64,000 bases of DNA from Vibrio atlanticus (lineage in GTDB: Bacteria > Pseudomonadota > Gammaproteobacteria > Enterobacterales > Vibrionaceae), in assembly GCF_024347315.1 (NCBI RefSeq), contig NZ_AP025460.1, positions 1,116,001 to 1,180,000 of the forward strand. The letters run 5' to 3'. Shown one piece after another: positions 17,181 to 27,504 of this stretch. Position 1 is the first letter of the stretch. Every line of letters begins with the position of its first letter. The notes under the pieces were generated by a model. It did not search any database. It worked only from the letters and a program-made list of their open reading frames with translations, and was not told the DNA's origin. The position numbers and the translations under genes were made by a program.

Positions 17181-18812
17181 ATGTACAAGAATAAAATCAC
17201 TCAGGCCCTTCTTCTAGGTGCTGGTTTGGCAGTGGCTGCCACTTCTACTCTTTCTATCGCTGCTGAAGTTCCAGCAGGCACAGAACTAGCAAAAGTTCAG
17301 GAACTTGTTCGCGGTAACGGTACTGAAGTTGCGACTATCGACCCACACAAATCTCAAGGTGTACCAGAATCTCACGTAATTCGTGATCTTCTAGAAGGTC
17401 TAGTGAACCAAGATGGCGAAGGTAATACAATCCCAGGTGTAGCCGAAAGCTGGGAAACGACGGACAACAAAACATTCACTTTCCACCTACGTAAAGATGC
17501 AAAATGGTCTAACGGCGATCCTGTAACAGCTGAAGATTTCGTTTACAGCTGGCAACGTGCAGTCGATCCTGCCACTGCTTCTCCATATGCTTGGTACATG
17601 GAATATACCAAGATGGTGAACGCGAAAGACATCGTAGCGGGTAAGAAAGACAAGAGTGAACTCGGCGTTAAAGCTGTAGATGAATACACGCTTGTTGTTG
17701 AATTAGAAACAGCGGTACCATACTTCGTAATGATGATGGGCCATACAACAGTGAAGCCAGTACACAAAGCAACTGTTGAAAAATTCGGTGACCAATGGAC
17801 CAAGCCGGGTAACTTCGTAGGTAACGGCGCATTCTCTGTTGATAAGTGGGTTGTTAACGAACGTCTAGTTCTAAAGCGTAACGACCAATACTGGAACAAC
17901 GACAAAACTGTTCTAAACAAAGTAACCTTCCTACCAATCGAAAACCAAGTTGCGGAAATGAACCGTTTCCTATCTGGTGAAATCGACTTCACAAATGAAC
18001 TTCCAACTGAGCACTTCAAGCGTCTGAAGAAAGAGCACGCAGAAGACGTATCTGTAGCAGGTAACTTGTGTACTTACTACTACATCTTCAACACGAAGAA
18101 AGCTCCATTTGATGATGTTCGCGTACGTAAGGCTATCTCTTACGCAATTGACCGTGACATCGTGACTGGCGCTATCTTAGCGCAAGGTCAAAAACCAGCA
18201 TATTTCCTGACGCCTGAAATCACAGCGGGCTTCGATCCTGAGCTTCCTCAGTACGGTACAATGTCTCAAAAAGAACGTAACGTAGAAGCGGCACGTCTTC
18301 TTGAAGAAGCGGGTTACGGTAAAGACAATCCACTAAACTTCAACCTACTTTACAACACTTCTGAAAACCACAAGAAGATTGCTGTAGCACTAGGTTCTAT
18401 GTGGAAGAAAACACTGGGTCTTAAAGTTACACTTGAAAACCAAGAGTGGAAAACTTACCTATCTTCTAAAGATTCTGGTGACTTCGAAGTAGCTCGTGCT
18501 GCTTGGTGTGGTGACTACAATGAAGCATCGTCATTCCTAACGCTAATGAAGAGTAACAACACTACCGGTGGTGTTCACTACGACAGCGCGGCTTACGATC
18601 AAATCATTGATAAAGCACTGAACTCGACTTCAGAAGAAGAGCGTAAAGCACTTTATCTTGAAGCTGAGGCGCTAATGGCTAACGATATGCCTATCGCACC
18701 TATCTATCAATACGTGAAATCACGTCTACTAAATCCGCACGTTGGTGGCTTCCCTACGAACAACGCGGAAGATAAGATCTTCTCGAAAGACTTATACATC
18801 AAGGCTCAATAA
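17181..18812 (+). CDS. oppA: Periplasmic oligopeptide-binding protein OppA
   Basis: Solute-binding component of the Opp oligopeptide ABC importer (SBP family 5). A signal peptide spans about residues 1-27 with a likely cut after SIAA, leaving mature EVPAGTELA. The family signature around residues 80-105 (AESWETTDNKTFTFHLRKDAKWSNG) is clear; the 543-residue length equals that of the enterobacterial protein. Codon use looks strongly biased, as in abundant proteins. A hairpin separates it from oppB and probably lets oppA accumulate above the membrane genes. Confidence 0.96.
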   Translation: MYKNKITQALLLGAGLAVAATSTLSIAAEVPAGTELAKVQELVRGNGTEVATIDPHKSQGVPESHVIRDLLEGLVNQDGEGNTIPGVAESWETTDNKTFTFHLRKDAKWSNGDPVTAEDFVYSWQRAVDPATASPYAWYMEYTKMVNAKDIVAGKKDKSELGVKAVDEYTLVVELETAVPYFVMMMGHTTVKPVHKATVEKFGDQWTKPGNFVGNGAFSVDKWVVNERLVLKRNDQYWNNDKTVLNKVTFLPIENQVAEMNRFLSGEIDFTNELPTEHFKRLKKEHAEDVSVAGNLCTYYYIFNTKKAPFDDVRVRKAISYAIDRDIVTGAILAQGQKPAYFLTPEITAGFDPELPQYGTMSQKERNVEAARLLEEAGYGKDNPLNFNLLYNTSENHKKIAVALGSMWKKTLGLKVTLENQEWKTYLSSKDSGDFEVARAAWCGDYNEASSFLTLMKSNNTTGGVHYDSAAYDQIIDKALNSTSEEERKALYLEAEALMANDMPIAPIYQYVKSRLLNPHVGGFPTNNAEDKIFSKDLYIKAQ

Positions 18813-18850
18813 GCTTCGATTCTAAAAAGTTAATATAACTATAACGATAC

Positions 18851-18884
18851 AGACACTACATGCGTAACACGCGCATGTAGCGTC
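18851..18884 (+). terminator. Hairpin between oppA and oppB (attenuator or mRNA stabiliser)
   Basis: Thirteen-bp stem with one mismatch: AGAC-A-CTACATGCG pairs with CGCATGTAG-C-GTCT, followed by TTCTAATTTT. The tail is too weak for full termination, which fits partial read-through into oppBCDF. Confidence 0.65.
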
Positions 18885-18923
18885 TTTCTAATTTTAATTG
18901 TCACAGACTGAAAGAGTGAGTTT

Positions 18924-19844
18924 ATGCTTAAATTCATTATGAAAAGGATATTTGAAGCGATTCCAACGATGTTGGTGTTGATCACTATATCTTTCTTTCT
19001 CATGCGTTTCGCACCGGGTAACCCGTTTTCAAGCGAGCGTCCATTACCGCCAGAAGTTATGGCTAACATCGAAGCTAAATACGGCTTAGATAAACCAGTA
19101 TTTGAACAGTACACCACGTACTTAACCAACATCCTTCAGGGTGATTTTGGTCCATCTTTCAAATATCAAGATTACACAGTAAATGAGCTGATTGCTGTAG
19201 CACTTCCAGTATCTGCGAAGGTAGGCTTCGTTGCCTTTATCTTTACGCTAATTATGGGGGTCACCGTCGGTACTATAGCCGCATTGAAGCACAATACCTG
19301 GGTCGACTACACCATAATGTCGACTGCCATGCTCGGGGTGGTGATGCCATCCTTCGTGTTGGCACCAGCGCTTATTTACCTTTTCTCCCTGCACTGGAAT
19401 ATATTCCCAGCAGGTGGTTGGCATGGCGGCACCTTCGTGTACATCGTGCTACCTGTTATTGCGATGTCTCTTCTATATGTAGCGACCTTTGCTCGTATCA
19501 CTCGCGGTAGCATGATTGAAACTCTAAACAGTAACTTTATCCGTACTGCTCGTGCTAAAGGCCTAAGTTACCGTTATATCGTTCTTAAACATGCGCTTAA
19601 GCCAGCAATGCTACCTGTTGTTTCATATATGGGGCCTGCTTTCGTAGGTATCATCACAGGTTCAGTTGTTGTTGAAACCATCTTCGGCCTACCGGGTATC
19701 GGTAAGCTGTTTGTTAACGCCGCGTTTAACCGTGACTACTCGTTAGTAATGGGTGTAACCATTTTGATTGGTTTCCTATTCATCTTGTTCAACGCTATCG
19801 TTGATATTTTACTAGCGCTTATTGACCCGAAAATTCGCTACTAA
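18924..19844 (+). CDS. oppB: Oligopeptide ABC transporter permease OppB
   Basis: Inner-membrane permease with about six transmembrane helices in 306 residues, identical in length to E. coli OppB. The N-terminal helix MKRIFEAIPTMLVLITISFF and the cytoplasmic EAA loop (about 208-225, RTARAKGLSYRYIVLKHAL) that contacts the ATPases are visible. Downstream oppC begins 9 bases after its stop. Confidence 0.97.
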   Translation: MLKFIMKRIFEAIPTMLVLITISFFLMRFAPGNPFSSERPLPPEVMANIEAKYGLDKPVFEQYTTYLTNILQGDFGPSFKYQDYTVNELIAVALPVSAKVGFVAFIFTLIMGVTVGTIAALKHNTWVDYTIMSTAMLGVVMPSFVLAPALIYLFSLHWNIFPAGGWHGGTFVYIVLPVIAMSLLYVATFARITRGSMIETLNSNFIRTARAKGLSYRYIVLKHALKPAMLPVVSYMGPAFVGIITGSVVVETIFGLPGIGKLFVNAAFNRDYSLVMGVTILIGFLFILFNAIVDILLALIDPKIRY

Positions 19845-19853
19845 CAGGGACGC

Positions 19854-20762
19854 ATGGTTATGTTGAAGAAAAAAGAAAACTTAGAAGCGATCGAAAAATT
19901 CTCTGAGAATTTGGAAATTGAAGGTCGTAGTTTGTGGCAGGATGCGCGTATTCGTTTTATGCGAAATAAAGCTGCAATGATCAGTCTGTTCATTCTAACG
20001 ATTATGGTGTTATCGGTAATCTTTTTACCGATGCTGGCACAGCATGCTTACGATGACACTGATTGGTACGCAATGCACGTAGGTCCAAATGCTGATCACT
20101 GGTTTGGTACCGACAGCTTAGGTCGTGACCTATACGTTCGTACGATGATTGGTGGCCGTATCTCTCTTATGGTGGGTGTGATGGGTGCATTCGTAGCGGT
20201 ACTGATTGGTACGCTTTACGGTGCTGCTTCAGGCTTCATTGGTGGTCGTACTGACCGAGTGATGATGCGTATCCTAGAGATCTTATACGCGGTGCCATTC
20301 ATGTTCCTTGTGATCGTACTGGTAACATTCTTTGGTCGTAATATTGTACTTATCTTTGTTGCTATCGGTGCTATTGCTTGGCTCGATATGGCACGAATCG
20401 TACGTGGTCAAACGTTGAGTCTACGTAGCAAAGAATTCATCGAGGCTGCTCACGTATGTGGTGTAAGTAAATGGAAGATCATTACACGTCATATCGTACC
20501 GAACGTATTGGGTATTGTTGCGGTTTACTCGACGCTACTTATTCCGAGCATGATCCTTACTGAATCATTCTTATCTTTCCTTGGTCTTGGTGTTCAAGAG
20601 CCTATGACAAGTTGGGGCGCGCTATTACAAGAAGGCTCGCAAACAATGGAAGTTGCTATTTGGCAACTGGCATTCCCAGCGGCATTCATGGTAGTTACGC
20701 TGTTCTGCTTTAACTACGTAGGTGATGGTCTGCGCGACGCGCTTGATCCAAAAGACAGATAA
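19854..20762 (+). CDS. oppC: Oligopeptide ABC transporter permease OppC
   Basis: Second permease of the Opp importer; 302 residues, the same as E. coli OppC. It has the N-terminal cytoplasmic segment with EGRSLWQDARIRFMRNKAA, then six helices, and the EAA loop at about 197-213 (EFIEAAHVCGVSKWKII). It ends DGLRDALDPKDR like its enterobacterial counterpart. A second ATG two codons in is a possible alternative start. Confidence 0.97.
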   Translation: MVMLKKKENLEAIEKFSENLEIEGRSLWQDARIRFMRNKAAMISLFILTIMVLSVIFLPMLAQHAYDDTDWYAMHVGPNADHWFGTDSLGRDLYVRTMIGGRISLMVGVMGAFVAVLIGTLYGAASGFIGGRTDRVMMRILEILYAVPFMFLVIVLVTFFGRNIVLIFVAIGAIAWLDMARIVRGQTLSLRSKEFIEAAHVCGVSKWKIITRHIVPNVLGIVAVYSTLLIPSMILTESFLSFLGLGVQEPMTSWGALLQEGSQTMEVAIWQLAFPAAFMVVTLFCFNYVGDGLRDALDPKDR

Positions 20763-20810
20763 AGAAATAGCAAATAAAAATACAAAAGCTATAAAAGATT
20801 GAAGGAAGCA

Positions 20811-21785
20811 ATGATGAGCTTATTAGATGTCAAAGATCTGCGCGTCGAATTTACCACGCAAGATGGTATCGTAACCGCAGTAAACGACTTGAACTTCTCA
20901 CTTAACCAAGGCGAAACGCTGGGTATTGTTGGTGAGTCGGGTTCAGGTAAATCACAAACGGTATTTGCACTGATGGGGCTGCTGGCTAAGAACGGCATCA
21001 TCTCAGGTAGCGCAAAGTTTGAAGGCAATGAAATTCTTAACCTGCCAGAAAAAGAGCTGAACAAAGTTCGCGCTGAACAGATCGCGATGATCTTCCAAGA
21101 TCCAATGACCTCACTGAACCCTTACATGAAAGTAAGTGATCAGTTGATGGAAGTACTTATGCTGCATAAAGGCATGGGTAAAGCAGACGCATTTGAAGAA
21201 TCAGTACGTATGCTGGAAGCGGTGAAAATCCCTGAAGCACGCAAGCGTATCACTATGTACCCACACGAGTTTTCGGGCGGTATGCGTCAGCGTGTGATGA
21301 TCGCAATGGCACTGCTGTGTCGTCCTAAATTGCTTATCGCTGATGAACCAACAACGGCACTGGATGTAACCATTCAAGCGCAAATCATGGAATTGCTGAA
21401 CGAACTTAAAGATGAGTTCAATACGGCAATCATCATGATCACCCATGATTTGGGTGTTGTTGCTGGCTCATGTGACAAAGTACTGGTGATGTACGCAGGT
21501 CGTACAATGGAATATGGCACGGTCGATGAAATCTTCTACGAGCCAAGCCACCCTTATGCGGAAGGCCTGCTTAAAGCAATTCCTCGTTTGGATACCGAAG
21601 GTGAAATTCTACCGACGATTCCAGGTAACCCACCTAACTTACTTCGCCTACCAACAGGTTGTCCTTACCAAGACCGTTGTCACCGTGTAATGGACCGTTG
21701 TAAGCAAGAAGCACCGATTCTACAGCCGTTTGCTAAAGACCGTCAGCGTGCTTGTTTTTCAGACTGGGAGACTTGGACAAAATGA
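20811..21785 (+). CDS. oppD: Oligopeptide ABC transporter ATPase OppD
   Basis: One of two ATP-hydrolysing subunits. Walker A GESGSGKS (about 39-46), the signature FSGGMRQR (about 157-164), Walker B LLIADEPT and the switch histidine ITHD are all present. The C-terminal oligopeptide/dipeptide extension with GCPYQDRCHR-type cysteines marks the Opp/Dpp subfamily. The ATG at 20811 follows GAAGGAAG; the ATG at 20814 is equally possible. Its TGA overlaps the oppF start. Confidence 0.97.
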   Translation: MMSLLDVKDLRVEFTTQDGIVTAVNDLNFSLNQGETLGIVGESGSGKSQTVFALMGLLAKNGIISGSAKFEGNEILNLPEKELNKVRAEQIAMIFQDPMTSLNPYMKVSDQLMEVLMLHKGMGKADAFEESVRMLEAVKIPEARKRITMYPHEFSGGMRQRVMIAMALLCRPKLLIADEPTTALDVTIQAQIMELLNELKDEFNTAIIMITHDLGVVAGSCDKVLVMYAGRTMEYGTVDEIFYEPSHPYAEGLLKAIPRLDTEGEILPTIPGNPPNLLRLPTGCPYQDRCHRVMDRCKQEAPILQPFAKDRQRACFSDWETWTK

Positions 21786-22768
21786 GTAAAGAATTACTAT
21801 TAGATATTAAAGACCTAAAAGTTCATTTTAGCATTGCGGCTAAGTCTGCTTGGCCTTGGGCGAAACCATCAAACCTTAAAGCAGTTGATGGTGTTGATGT
21901 TCATCTTTACGAAGGCGAAACGCTAGGTGTGGTAGGTGAGTCTGGTTGTGGTAAGTCGACTTTTGCTCGCGCAATTATCGGTTTGGTTGAAGCGACTGAA
22001 GGTCAAGTGATGTGGCTAGGTCAGGACCTGACCAAGATGCAAGAAGTGAAACGTCGTGAGACTCGTAAAGAGATTCAGATGATCTTCCAAGACCCATTAG
22101 CATCGCTTAACCCGCGTATGTCAGTAGGCGACATCATTGCTGAGCCTCTAGAGACTTTTTATCCTGAGCTTTCTAAACAGGAAGTGAAAGATCGAGTTAA
22201 AGAGATGATGGCAAAAGTTGGTCTACTTCCAAACGTAATCAACCGTTACCCACATGAATTCTCTGGTGGTCAGTGTCAACGTATCGGTATCGCACGTGCA
22301 CTTATCTTGAAGCCTAAGATGATCATCTGTGATGAACCTGTTTCTGCTCTGGATGTATCTATCCAAGCTCAAGTAGTAAACCTTCTTATGGAACTACAGA
22401 AAGAGTTAGGTTTGTCTTTGGTATTCATCGCGCACGATTTGTCGGTTGTTAAACACATTTCTGACCGTGTATTGGTGATGTACTTAGGCAATGCTGTTGA
22501 ACTAGGTGAATCAGATGCCTTGTTCTCAGATCCTAAACACCCATATACCAAAGCATTGATGTCTGCAGTTCCGATTCCAGACCCTCGTTTAGAGCGCAGC
22601 AAAACGATTCAGATGCTGGAAGGTGATTTACCATCGCCAATTAATCCACCATCGGGTTGTGTGTTCCGTACTCGTTGCCCTGAAGCAACTGAGGCCTGTG
22701 CGAAAACCAAGCCAACCATTCAAGGCGATGACGTACACGCAGTATCTTGCTTGCACGTACAAGTCTAG
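21782..22768 (+). CDS. oppF: Oligopeptide ABC transporter ATPase OppF
   Basis: Second ATPase of the Opp system, 328 residues. It has Walker A GESGCGKST (about 59-67), signature FSGGQCQR, Walker B MIICDEPVSALD and the C-terminal cysteine motif SGCVFRTRCPEATEAC. The start ATG overlaps the oppD stop (ATGA), showing translational coupling of the two ATPases. A strong terminator follows about 35 bases after the stop. Confidence 0.97.
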   Translation: MSKELLLDIKDLKVHFSIAAKSAWPWAKPSNLKAVDGVDVHLYEGETLGVVGESGCGKSTFARAIIGLVEATEGQVMWLGQDLTKMQEVKRRETRKEIQMIFQDPLASLNPRMSVGDIIAEPLETFYPELSKQEVKDRVKEMMAKVGLLPNVINRYPHEFSGGQCQRIGIARALILKPKMIICDEPVSALDVSIQAQVVNLLMELQKELGLSLVFIAHDLSVVKHISDRVLVMYLGNAVELGESDALFSDPKHPYTKALMSAVPIPDPRLERSKTIQMLEGDLPSPINPPSGCVFRTRCPEATEACAKTKPTIQGDDVHAVSCLHVQV

Positions 22769-22803
22769 AGCCTATTTAAAACGGTTCAGCCTGTGACAGG
22801 CTT

Positions 22804-22837
22804 AAGCGCGACTAGTTATTAGAGTCGCGCTTTTTTT
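22804..22837 (+). terminator. Terminator of oppABCDF
   Basis: Ten-bp stem AAGCGCGACT / AGTCGCGCTT with a nine-base loop and seven T. Confidence 0.9.
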
Positions 22838-22887
22838 GTGTCTAAAGTTCCATATTAAATAAGCTTCATCAAATAATTTGAACAACT

Positions 22888-22927
22888 AAGCCAACTTCTT
22901 CTAGTTTAGAAAAAGTTGGCTTTTTTT
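22888..22927 (+). terminator. Second hairpin with T-run just upstream of the yqjG-type gene
   Basis: Stem AAGCCAACTT / AAGTTGGCTT followed by a T7 run, ending 37 bases before the next start codon. It may be a back-up terminator for opp. If transcription of the next gene starts upstream of it, it would act as a leader attenuator. Confidence 0.7.
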
Positions 22928-22963
22928 ATACTAGAGAAAAGTATGGATGACAGAGGTTTGGAT

Positions 22964-23902
22964 ATGGGCAAGTTAGTTGAAGGTGTTTGGCATGATGTTT
23001 GGTACGACACCAAAGAAAGCGGTGGCAAGTTTGTTCGTGAAGATGCAGGCTTTCGTCACTGGGTAGAGAATAAAGCGTCCGCGCAGTTTCAGCCTGAAAG
23101 CGGCCGTTATCACTTGTACGTATCATTGGCTTGCCCTTGGGCGCACCGCACCCTTATCTTCCGAGAGCTTAAAGACCTAACCGATCACATTGACGTGACG
23201 GTGGTTTGCCCAGACATGATGAGTGATGGTTGGCAAATGGGGTTACCTGAACCTCTGTTCGGCCATACGCGCATGCATCAAATCTACACTCAAGCCAAAC
23301 CTGACTACTCGGGTAGAGTGACGGTGCCTGTGTTGTGGGATAAAAAGACTAACACCATTGTGAGTAACGAGTCGTCTGAGATTATCCGTATGTTTAACTC
23401 AGAGTTTAATGAACTGACAGGCAACACCGATGATTACTATCCGTGGGAACTGGCAAAGAAGATTGATGAGTGGAATGACTATATCTACCCAAACATTAAC
23501 AACGGTGTGTACCGAACGGGCTTTGCAACGACACAAGAAGCCTACGAAGAAGCGTATGATGCGTTATTTGAAGCCTTAGACAAAGTAGACGCTCACCTTA
23601 GCGAACATCGCTATTTAGCGGGTAACGAGATTACAGAAGCGGATTGGCGCTTGTTTACCACTCTGGTTCGATTTGATGCCGTTTATGTTGGGCACTTTAA
23701 GTGTAATAAGCAGCGAATTTCAGACTACGTCCATATTCAAGGTTACTTAAAAGAGCTCTACCAGATCGAAGGCATCAAAGAGACGACCGACTTTTATCAC
23801 ATCAAGCGTCACTACTATTACAGCCATACAGGTATAAACCCAACCCAAGTTGTGCCGAAAGGACCTGCGCTAGACTTAGAATCAGTCCATGGGCGAGGTT
23901 AG
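22964..23902 (+). CDS. yqjG: Glutathionyl-hydroquinone reductase (YqjG/ECM4 family)
   Basis: Xi-class glutathione transferase that reduces glutathionyl-hydroquinones. The catalytic cysteine lies in SLACPWAHRT (about residue 51), the substrate-binding stretch is DYSGRVTVPVLWDKK, and NESSEIIRMFN and the C-terminal helical domain match E. coli YqjG closely. I start it at the ATG at 22964 (MGKLVEGVWHDVWYDT), which has AGAGG seven bases upstream and matches the family N-terminus, rather than the ATG at 22943. It appears to be a single-gene unit converging on pta. Confidence 0.93.
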   Translation: MGKLVEGVWHDVWYDTKESGGKFVREDAGFRHWVENKASAQFQPESGRYHLYVSLACPWAHRTLIFRELKDLTDHIDVTVVCPDMMSDGWQMGLPEPLFGHTRMHQIYTQAKPDYSGRVTVPVLWDKKTNTIVSNESSEIIRMFNSEFNELTGNTDDYYPWELAKKIDEWNDYIYPNINNGVYRTGFATTQEAYEEAYDALFEALDKVDAHLSEHRYLAGNEITEADWRLFTTLVRFDAVYVGHFKCNKQRISDYVHIQGYLKELYQIEGIKETTDFYHIKRHYYYSHTGINPTQVVPKGPALDLESVHGRG

Positions 23903-23944
23903 ATTAATCTTAAGAGCATCAAGTAACCTTAAGCGTTAGATATA

Positions 23945-23976
23945 AAAAAACCCTAGATAAGAATCTAGGGTTTTTT
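23945..23976. terminator. Bidirectional terminator between yqjG and pta
   Basis: Stem AAAACCCTAGAT / ATCTAGGGTTTT with a four-base loop and T-runs both ways, between convergent genes. Confidence 0.92.
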
Positions 23977-23995
23977 GCTTTCTACAAAAGAAAAA

Positions 23996-26161
23996 TTAGT
24001 TAATTACTTTTTCTTCAGCTTGAGCTGCTTGGTCTGCTTGGATAGCCGTTAGAGCTACTGTGTAAACGATGTCGTCTACTAGAGCGCCACGAGACAAGTC
24101 ATTTACTGGCTTGCGCATACCTTGAAGCATTGGACCGATAGATACTAGATCTGCTGAACGCTGTACAGCTTTGTAAGTCGTGTTACCCGTGTTTAGGTCT
24201 GGGAATACGAATACTGTCGCTTTACCTGCAACTGGAGAGTTAGGAGCTTTAGAAGCGGCTACGTTTTCCATGATTGCTGCGTCGTACTGAAGAGGACCGT
24301 CGATCACTAGATCAGGACGTTTCGCTTGAGCAAGTTTGGTTGCTTCACGCACTTTATCTACGTCTGCACCTTTACCAGATTCACCAGTAGAGTAAGAGAT
24401 CATAGCAACGCGTGGGTCGATACCGAATGCCGCAGCAGAATCTGCAGATTGGATAGCGATTTCAGCAAGCTGTTCAGCTGTTGGATCTGGGTTGATCGCA
24501 CAGTCACCGTATACAAGCACTTGATCAGGCAGAAGCATGAAGAAGATTGAAGATACGATAGAAGCATCAGGAGCAGTCTTGATGATCTGGAACGGAGGAA
24601 CGATAGTGTTCGCCGTTGTGTGAACAGCACCAGAAACTAGGCCGTCAACTTCACCAGCTTCAAGCATCATAGTACCTAGGAATACTGAGTCTTCTAGCTT
24701 CTCACGAGCAACAACTTCAGTCATACCTTTAGCGCCACGAAGTTCTACTAGACGAGCTACGTAGTTTTCGCGAACTGATGCAGAGTCGATGATCTCAACG
24801 CCAGCGCCAAGCTCCACACCTTGCTGTGCAGCAACACGACGGATTTCTTCAGGGTTACCTAGAAGTACACACGTTGCGATACCGCGCTCAGCACAGATAG
24901 CCGCAGCTTTAACTGTACGTGGCTCGTCACCTTCAGGAAGAACGATGCGCTTAGCCGCTTTACGAGCAAATTCAGTTAGCTGGTAACGGAATGCTGGTGG
25001 GCTTAGACGACGGATGCCTTGAGTACCTTCAGATAGAGAATCAATCCAAGGGCCATCAATGTGGCTTGCAACGTGATCGTTAACGAACTCGATACGCTCT
25101 TTATCGTCTGCAGGAACTTCTAGGTTGAAGCTCTGTAGGTTTAGAGACGTCTGCCAAGTGTTACCTTGAGCTTTGAAGATCGGTAGACCTGAAGCGAATG
25201 CTGGTGCGCAAAGGTTAGCAATGCTTTCTGGAATGTCGTAACCGCCAGTAAGCAGGATTGCGCCAATCTCAACACCGTTTTTCGCAGCAAGAGCCGCAGC
25301 AACGATAACGTCAGGGCGGTCTGCGGAAGTTACTAGCAGTGAACCTGGCTTGAAGTGCTCAATCATGTGCGGTAGAGAACGTGCACAGAAAGTGATGCTC
25401 TTAATACGACGAGTTGAGATTTCACCTTCGTTAACGATTTCAGCGTTAAGGTGCTTAGCCATATCAACCGCACGAGTTGCGATTAGGTCGATGCTCCACG
25501 GCACACAGCCAAGAACACGGATAGGGCTAGAGTTGAAGATTTGCATTACTTCAAGGTTCGCTTGCTGAGCGCTGTCTGCATCATCAAAGATTTCAGATAG
25601 GTCAGGGCGAGTACGACCAGCTTCATCAACAGGAGCGTTAAGCTTGTTAATGATTACGCCTTTGATATTCTTGTTCTTAGTTCCGCCGAAGTTAGAACAT
25701 GCTACTTCGATACGCTCTTTAAGTTGCGTAGGGTTGTCAGTACCAGGAGTCGCAACGAATACGATCTCTGCGCCAAGCGTTTTCGCGATTTCTGCGTTCA
25801 CTTGGTTTGCAAACGGGTGCTTACGAGTAGGGACTAGGCCTTCGATTAGCGTTACTTCAGCGTCTTTGTTGATTTTGTTGTATTGCTCAACAACAGATTC
25901 AAGAAGCTCATCCGTTTTCTCGCTACCGATCAAAGCTTCAGCTTTTGTCATTGCGATTGGCTCACCAATCTTAATGTCGCTGTTCGCGCTGATGATAGTA
26001 GAGGTTAAATCTGGCTGGTTACCACCGCTACGAGGTTGAGCGATTGGCTTGTAGAAAGAAACACTTACGCCCTTACGCTCCATAGCGCGAAGAACACCCA
26101 TGCTAACACTAGTAAGACCAACACCAGCGCTTGTAGGGATAAGCATAATAGTACGTGACAT
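23996..26161 (-). CDS. pta: Phosphate acetyltransferase
   Basis: Interconverts acetyl-CoA and acetyl phosphate; with AckA it forms the acetate overflow pathway. It is the long gammaproteobacterial form of 721 residues: an N-terminal P-loop-like/DRTGG regulatory part ([17 protein letters not shown] at 5-21), a middle DRTGG domain (about 220-340) and the C-terminal catalytic PTA_PTB domain (about 390-715). The start is the ATG at 26161 ([10 protein letters not shown]), as in E. coli, not the upstream ATG 13 codons earlier. Lies downstream of ackA, separated by two hairpins. Confidence 0.97.
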   Translation of the reverse strand: MSRTIMLIPTSAGVGLTSVSMGVLRAMERKGVSVSFYKPIAQPRSGGNQPDLTSTIISANSDIKIGEPIAMTKAEALIGSEKTDELLESVVEQYNKINKDAEVTLIEGLVPTRKHPFANQVNAEIAKTLGAEIVFVATPGTDNPTQLKERIEVACSNFGGTKNKNIKGVIINKLNAPVDEAGRTRPDLSEIFDDADSAQQANLEVMQIFNSSPIRVLGCVPWSIDLIATRAVDMAKHLNAEIVNEGEISTRRIKSITFCARSLPHMIEHFKPGSLLVTSADRPDVIVAAALAAKNGVEIGAILLTGGYDIPESIANLCAPAFASGLPIFKAQGNTWQTSLNLQSFNLEVPADDKERIEFVNDHVASHIDGPWIDSLSEGTQGIRRLSPPAFRYQLTEFARKAAKRIVLPEGDEPRTVKAAAICAERGIATCVLLGNPEEIRRVAAQQGVELGAGVEIIDSASVRENYVARLVELRGAKGMTEVVAREKLEDSVFLGTMMLEAGEVDGLVSGAVHTTANTIVPPFQIIKTAPDASIVSSIFFMLLPDQVLVYGDCAINPDPTAEQLAEIAIQSADSAAAFGIDPRVAMISYSTGESGKGADVDKVREATKLAQAKRPDLVIDGPLQYDAAIMENVAASKAPNSPVAGKATVFVFPDLNTGNTTYKAVQRSADLVSIGPMLQGMRKPVNDLSRGALVDDIVYTVALTAIQADQAAQAEEKVIN

Positions 26162-26188
26162 TGACGAACACCTTTGACTATTGGAAAT

Positions 26189-26251
26189 AAAAAAGCTCAA
26201 CCGCTATTCCCACCGATAAACATATTGGGGTAGGAATAGAAGTTGAGCCCC
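26189..26251 (-). terminator. Long hairpin with T-run between ackA and pta
   Basis: On the minus strand GCTCAAC..CTATTCC..TACC folds with GGTG..GGAATAG..GTTGAGC around a loop of about 14 bases and ends in TTTTTT, 28 bases before the pta start. This is an extended imperfect stem of about 18 bp and should be an efficient terminator or attenuator. Confidence 0.75.
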
Positions 26252-26265
26252 ATTTTCTTGATATG

Positions 26266-26298
26266 AAAAACTGACTAGCTTCGAGTGAAGCTAGTCAG
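26266..26298 (-). terminator. Intrinsic terminator directly after ackA
   Basis: Perfect 12-bp stem CTGACTAGCTTC / GAAGCTAGTCAG with a four-base loop and TTTTTC on the minus strand, within 10 bases of the ackA stop. Confidence 0.9.
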
Positions 26299-26307
26299 GA
26301 AAATCAA

Positions 26308-27504
26308 TTAAAGACCTGCTAGTTTCGCAGTGTCTTCAGCAATTACTAGCTCTTCGTTAGTCGAGATAACCATTGCAGGGATACGGCTGTTAGCTGTAGT
26401 GATAGTACCTTCGCCGCCGAAACGAGCTTTAAGGTTAGCTTCACCGTCAACTTCGATGCCGAAGATGCCTAGGCGGTTAAGAACCATTTCACGGATTGGG
26501 CCAGAGTTCTCGCCGATGCCGCCAGTGAAAGTGATTGCGTCTAGACGACCTTCTAGAGTTGCAGTGTAACCAGCAACGTACTTAGCTAGACGGTGACAGA
26601 ACACGTCCATTGCACGAGTTGCTTCTTCTTTCTCGCCGTAGTTGTCTTCAACGAAACGACAGTCAGAAGTCACTTCAGTTAGACCAGCAAGACCAGATTC
26701 TTTAGTTAGCATGTTGTTGATTTCTTCAACAGAGTAACCAAGAGCGTCGTGTAGGTGGAAGATGATTGCAGGATCTAGGTCACCACAACGTGTACCCATT
26801 ACAAGACCTTCAAGAGGAGTAAGACCCATAGAAGTATCTACAGATTGACCGTTCTTGATTGCACATACAGAAGCGCCGTTACCTAGGTGACAGTTGATGA
26901 TGTTAACTTCTTCAACTGGCTTGTTTAGTAGGCCTGCAACTTCACGAGTGATGAATAGGTGAGAAGTACCGTGCATGCCGTAACGACGGATGCCGTGCTC
27001 TTTGTACAGGTTGTACGGTAGAGCGTATAGGTAAGACTCAGAAGGCATTGTTTGGTGGAACGCAGTGTCAAATACAGCAACGTTTTGTAGACCAGGGAAG
27101 TTCTTTTGAGCCGCTTCGATACCGATAAGGTGAGCAGGGTTGTGAAGAGGTGCAAAAGTCGCAGCGTCTTGAATACCCTTAAGAACTTCATCAGTGATAA
27201 GAGCAGAAGAAGTGAACTGCTCGCCGCCGTGTACGATACGGTGACCGATAGCGCCAAGGTTAGCTTTAAGCTCAGGCTTAGAAGCAAGAATAGTTTCTAC
27301 CATGAAAGATAGTGCTTCTACGTGAGCTGCGCCCGCGCCTAGTTGTGCTTCATGCTTGCCATCAAGTTTCCATTTCATACGTGCTTCTGGAAGACCTAGA
27401 CACTCAGCAAGACCAGTTAGGTGCTCTGCACCTGATTCTGCATCAACAACAGCGAATTTAAGAGAAGAACTACCACAGTTTAAAACTAAAACTAGCTTAG
27501 ACAT
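26308..27504 (-). CDS. ackA: Acetate kinase
   Basis: Converts acetyl phosphate and ADP to acetate and ATP. The ASKHA-fold protein has 398 residues with N-terminal [15 protein letters not shown] (4-18), the RIVHGGEQF motif (about 89-97), the acetate-kinase signature around [10 protein letters not shown] (about 176) and [12 protein letters not shown] (about 329). Divergent from yfbV across a 340-base control region; pta follows after two hairpins, so the two genes may be partly uncoupled. Confidence 0.97.
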   Translation of the reverse strand: MSKLVLVLNCGSSSLKFAVVDAESGAEHLTGLAECLGLPEARMKWKLDGKHEAQLGAGAAHVEALSFMVETILASKPELKANLGAIGHRIVHGGEQFTSSALITDEVLKGIQDAATFAPLHNPAHLIGIEAAQKNFPGLQNVAVFDTAFHQTMPSESYLYALPYNLYKEHGIRRYGMHGTSHLFITREVAGLLNKPVEEVNIINCHLGNGASVCAIKNGQSVDTSMGLTPLEGLVMGTRCGDLDPAIIFHLHDALGYSVEEINNMLTKESGLAGLTEVTSDCRFVEDNYGEKEEATRAMDVFCHRLAKYVAGYTATLEGRLDAITFTGGIGENSGPIREMVLNRLGIFGIEVDGEANLKARFGGEGTITTANSRIPAMVISTNEELVIAEDTAKLAGL

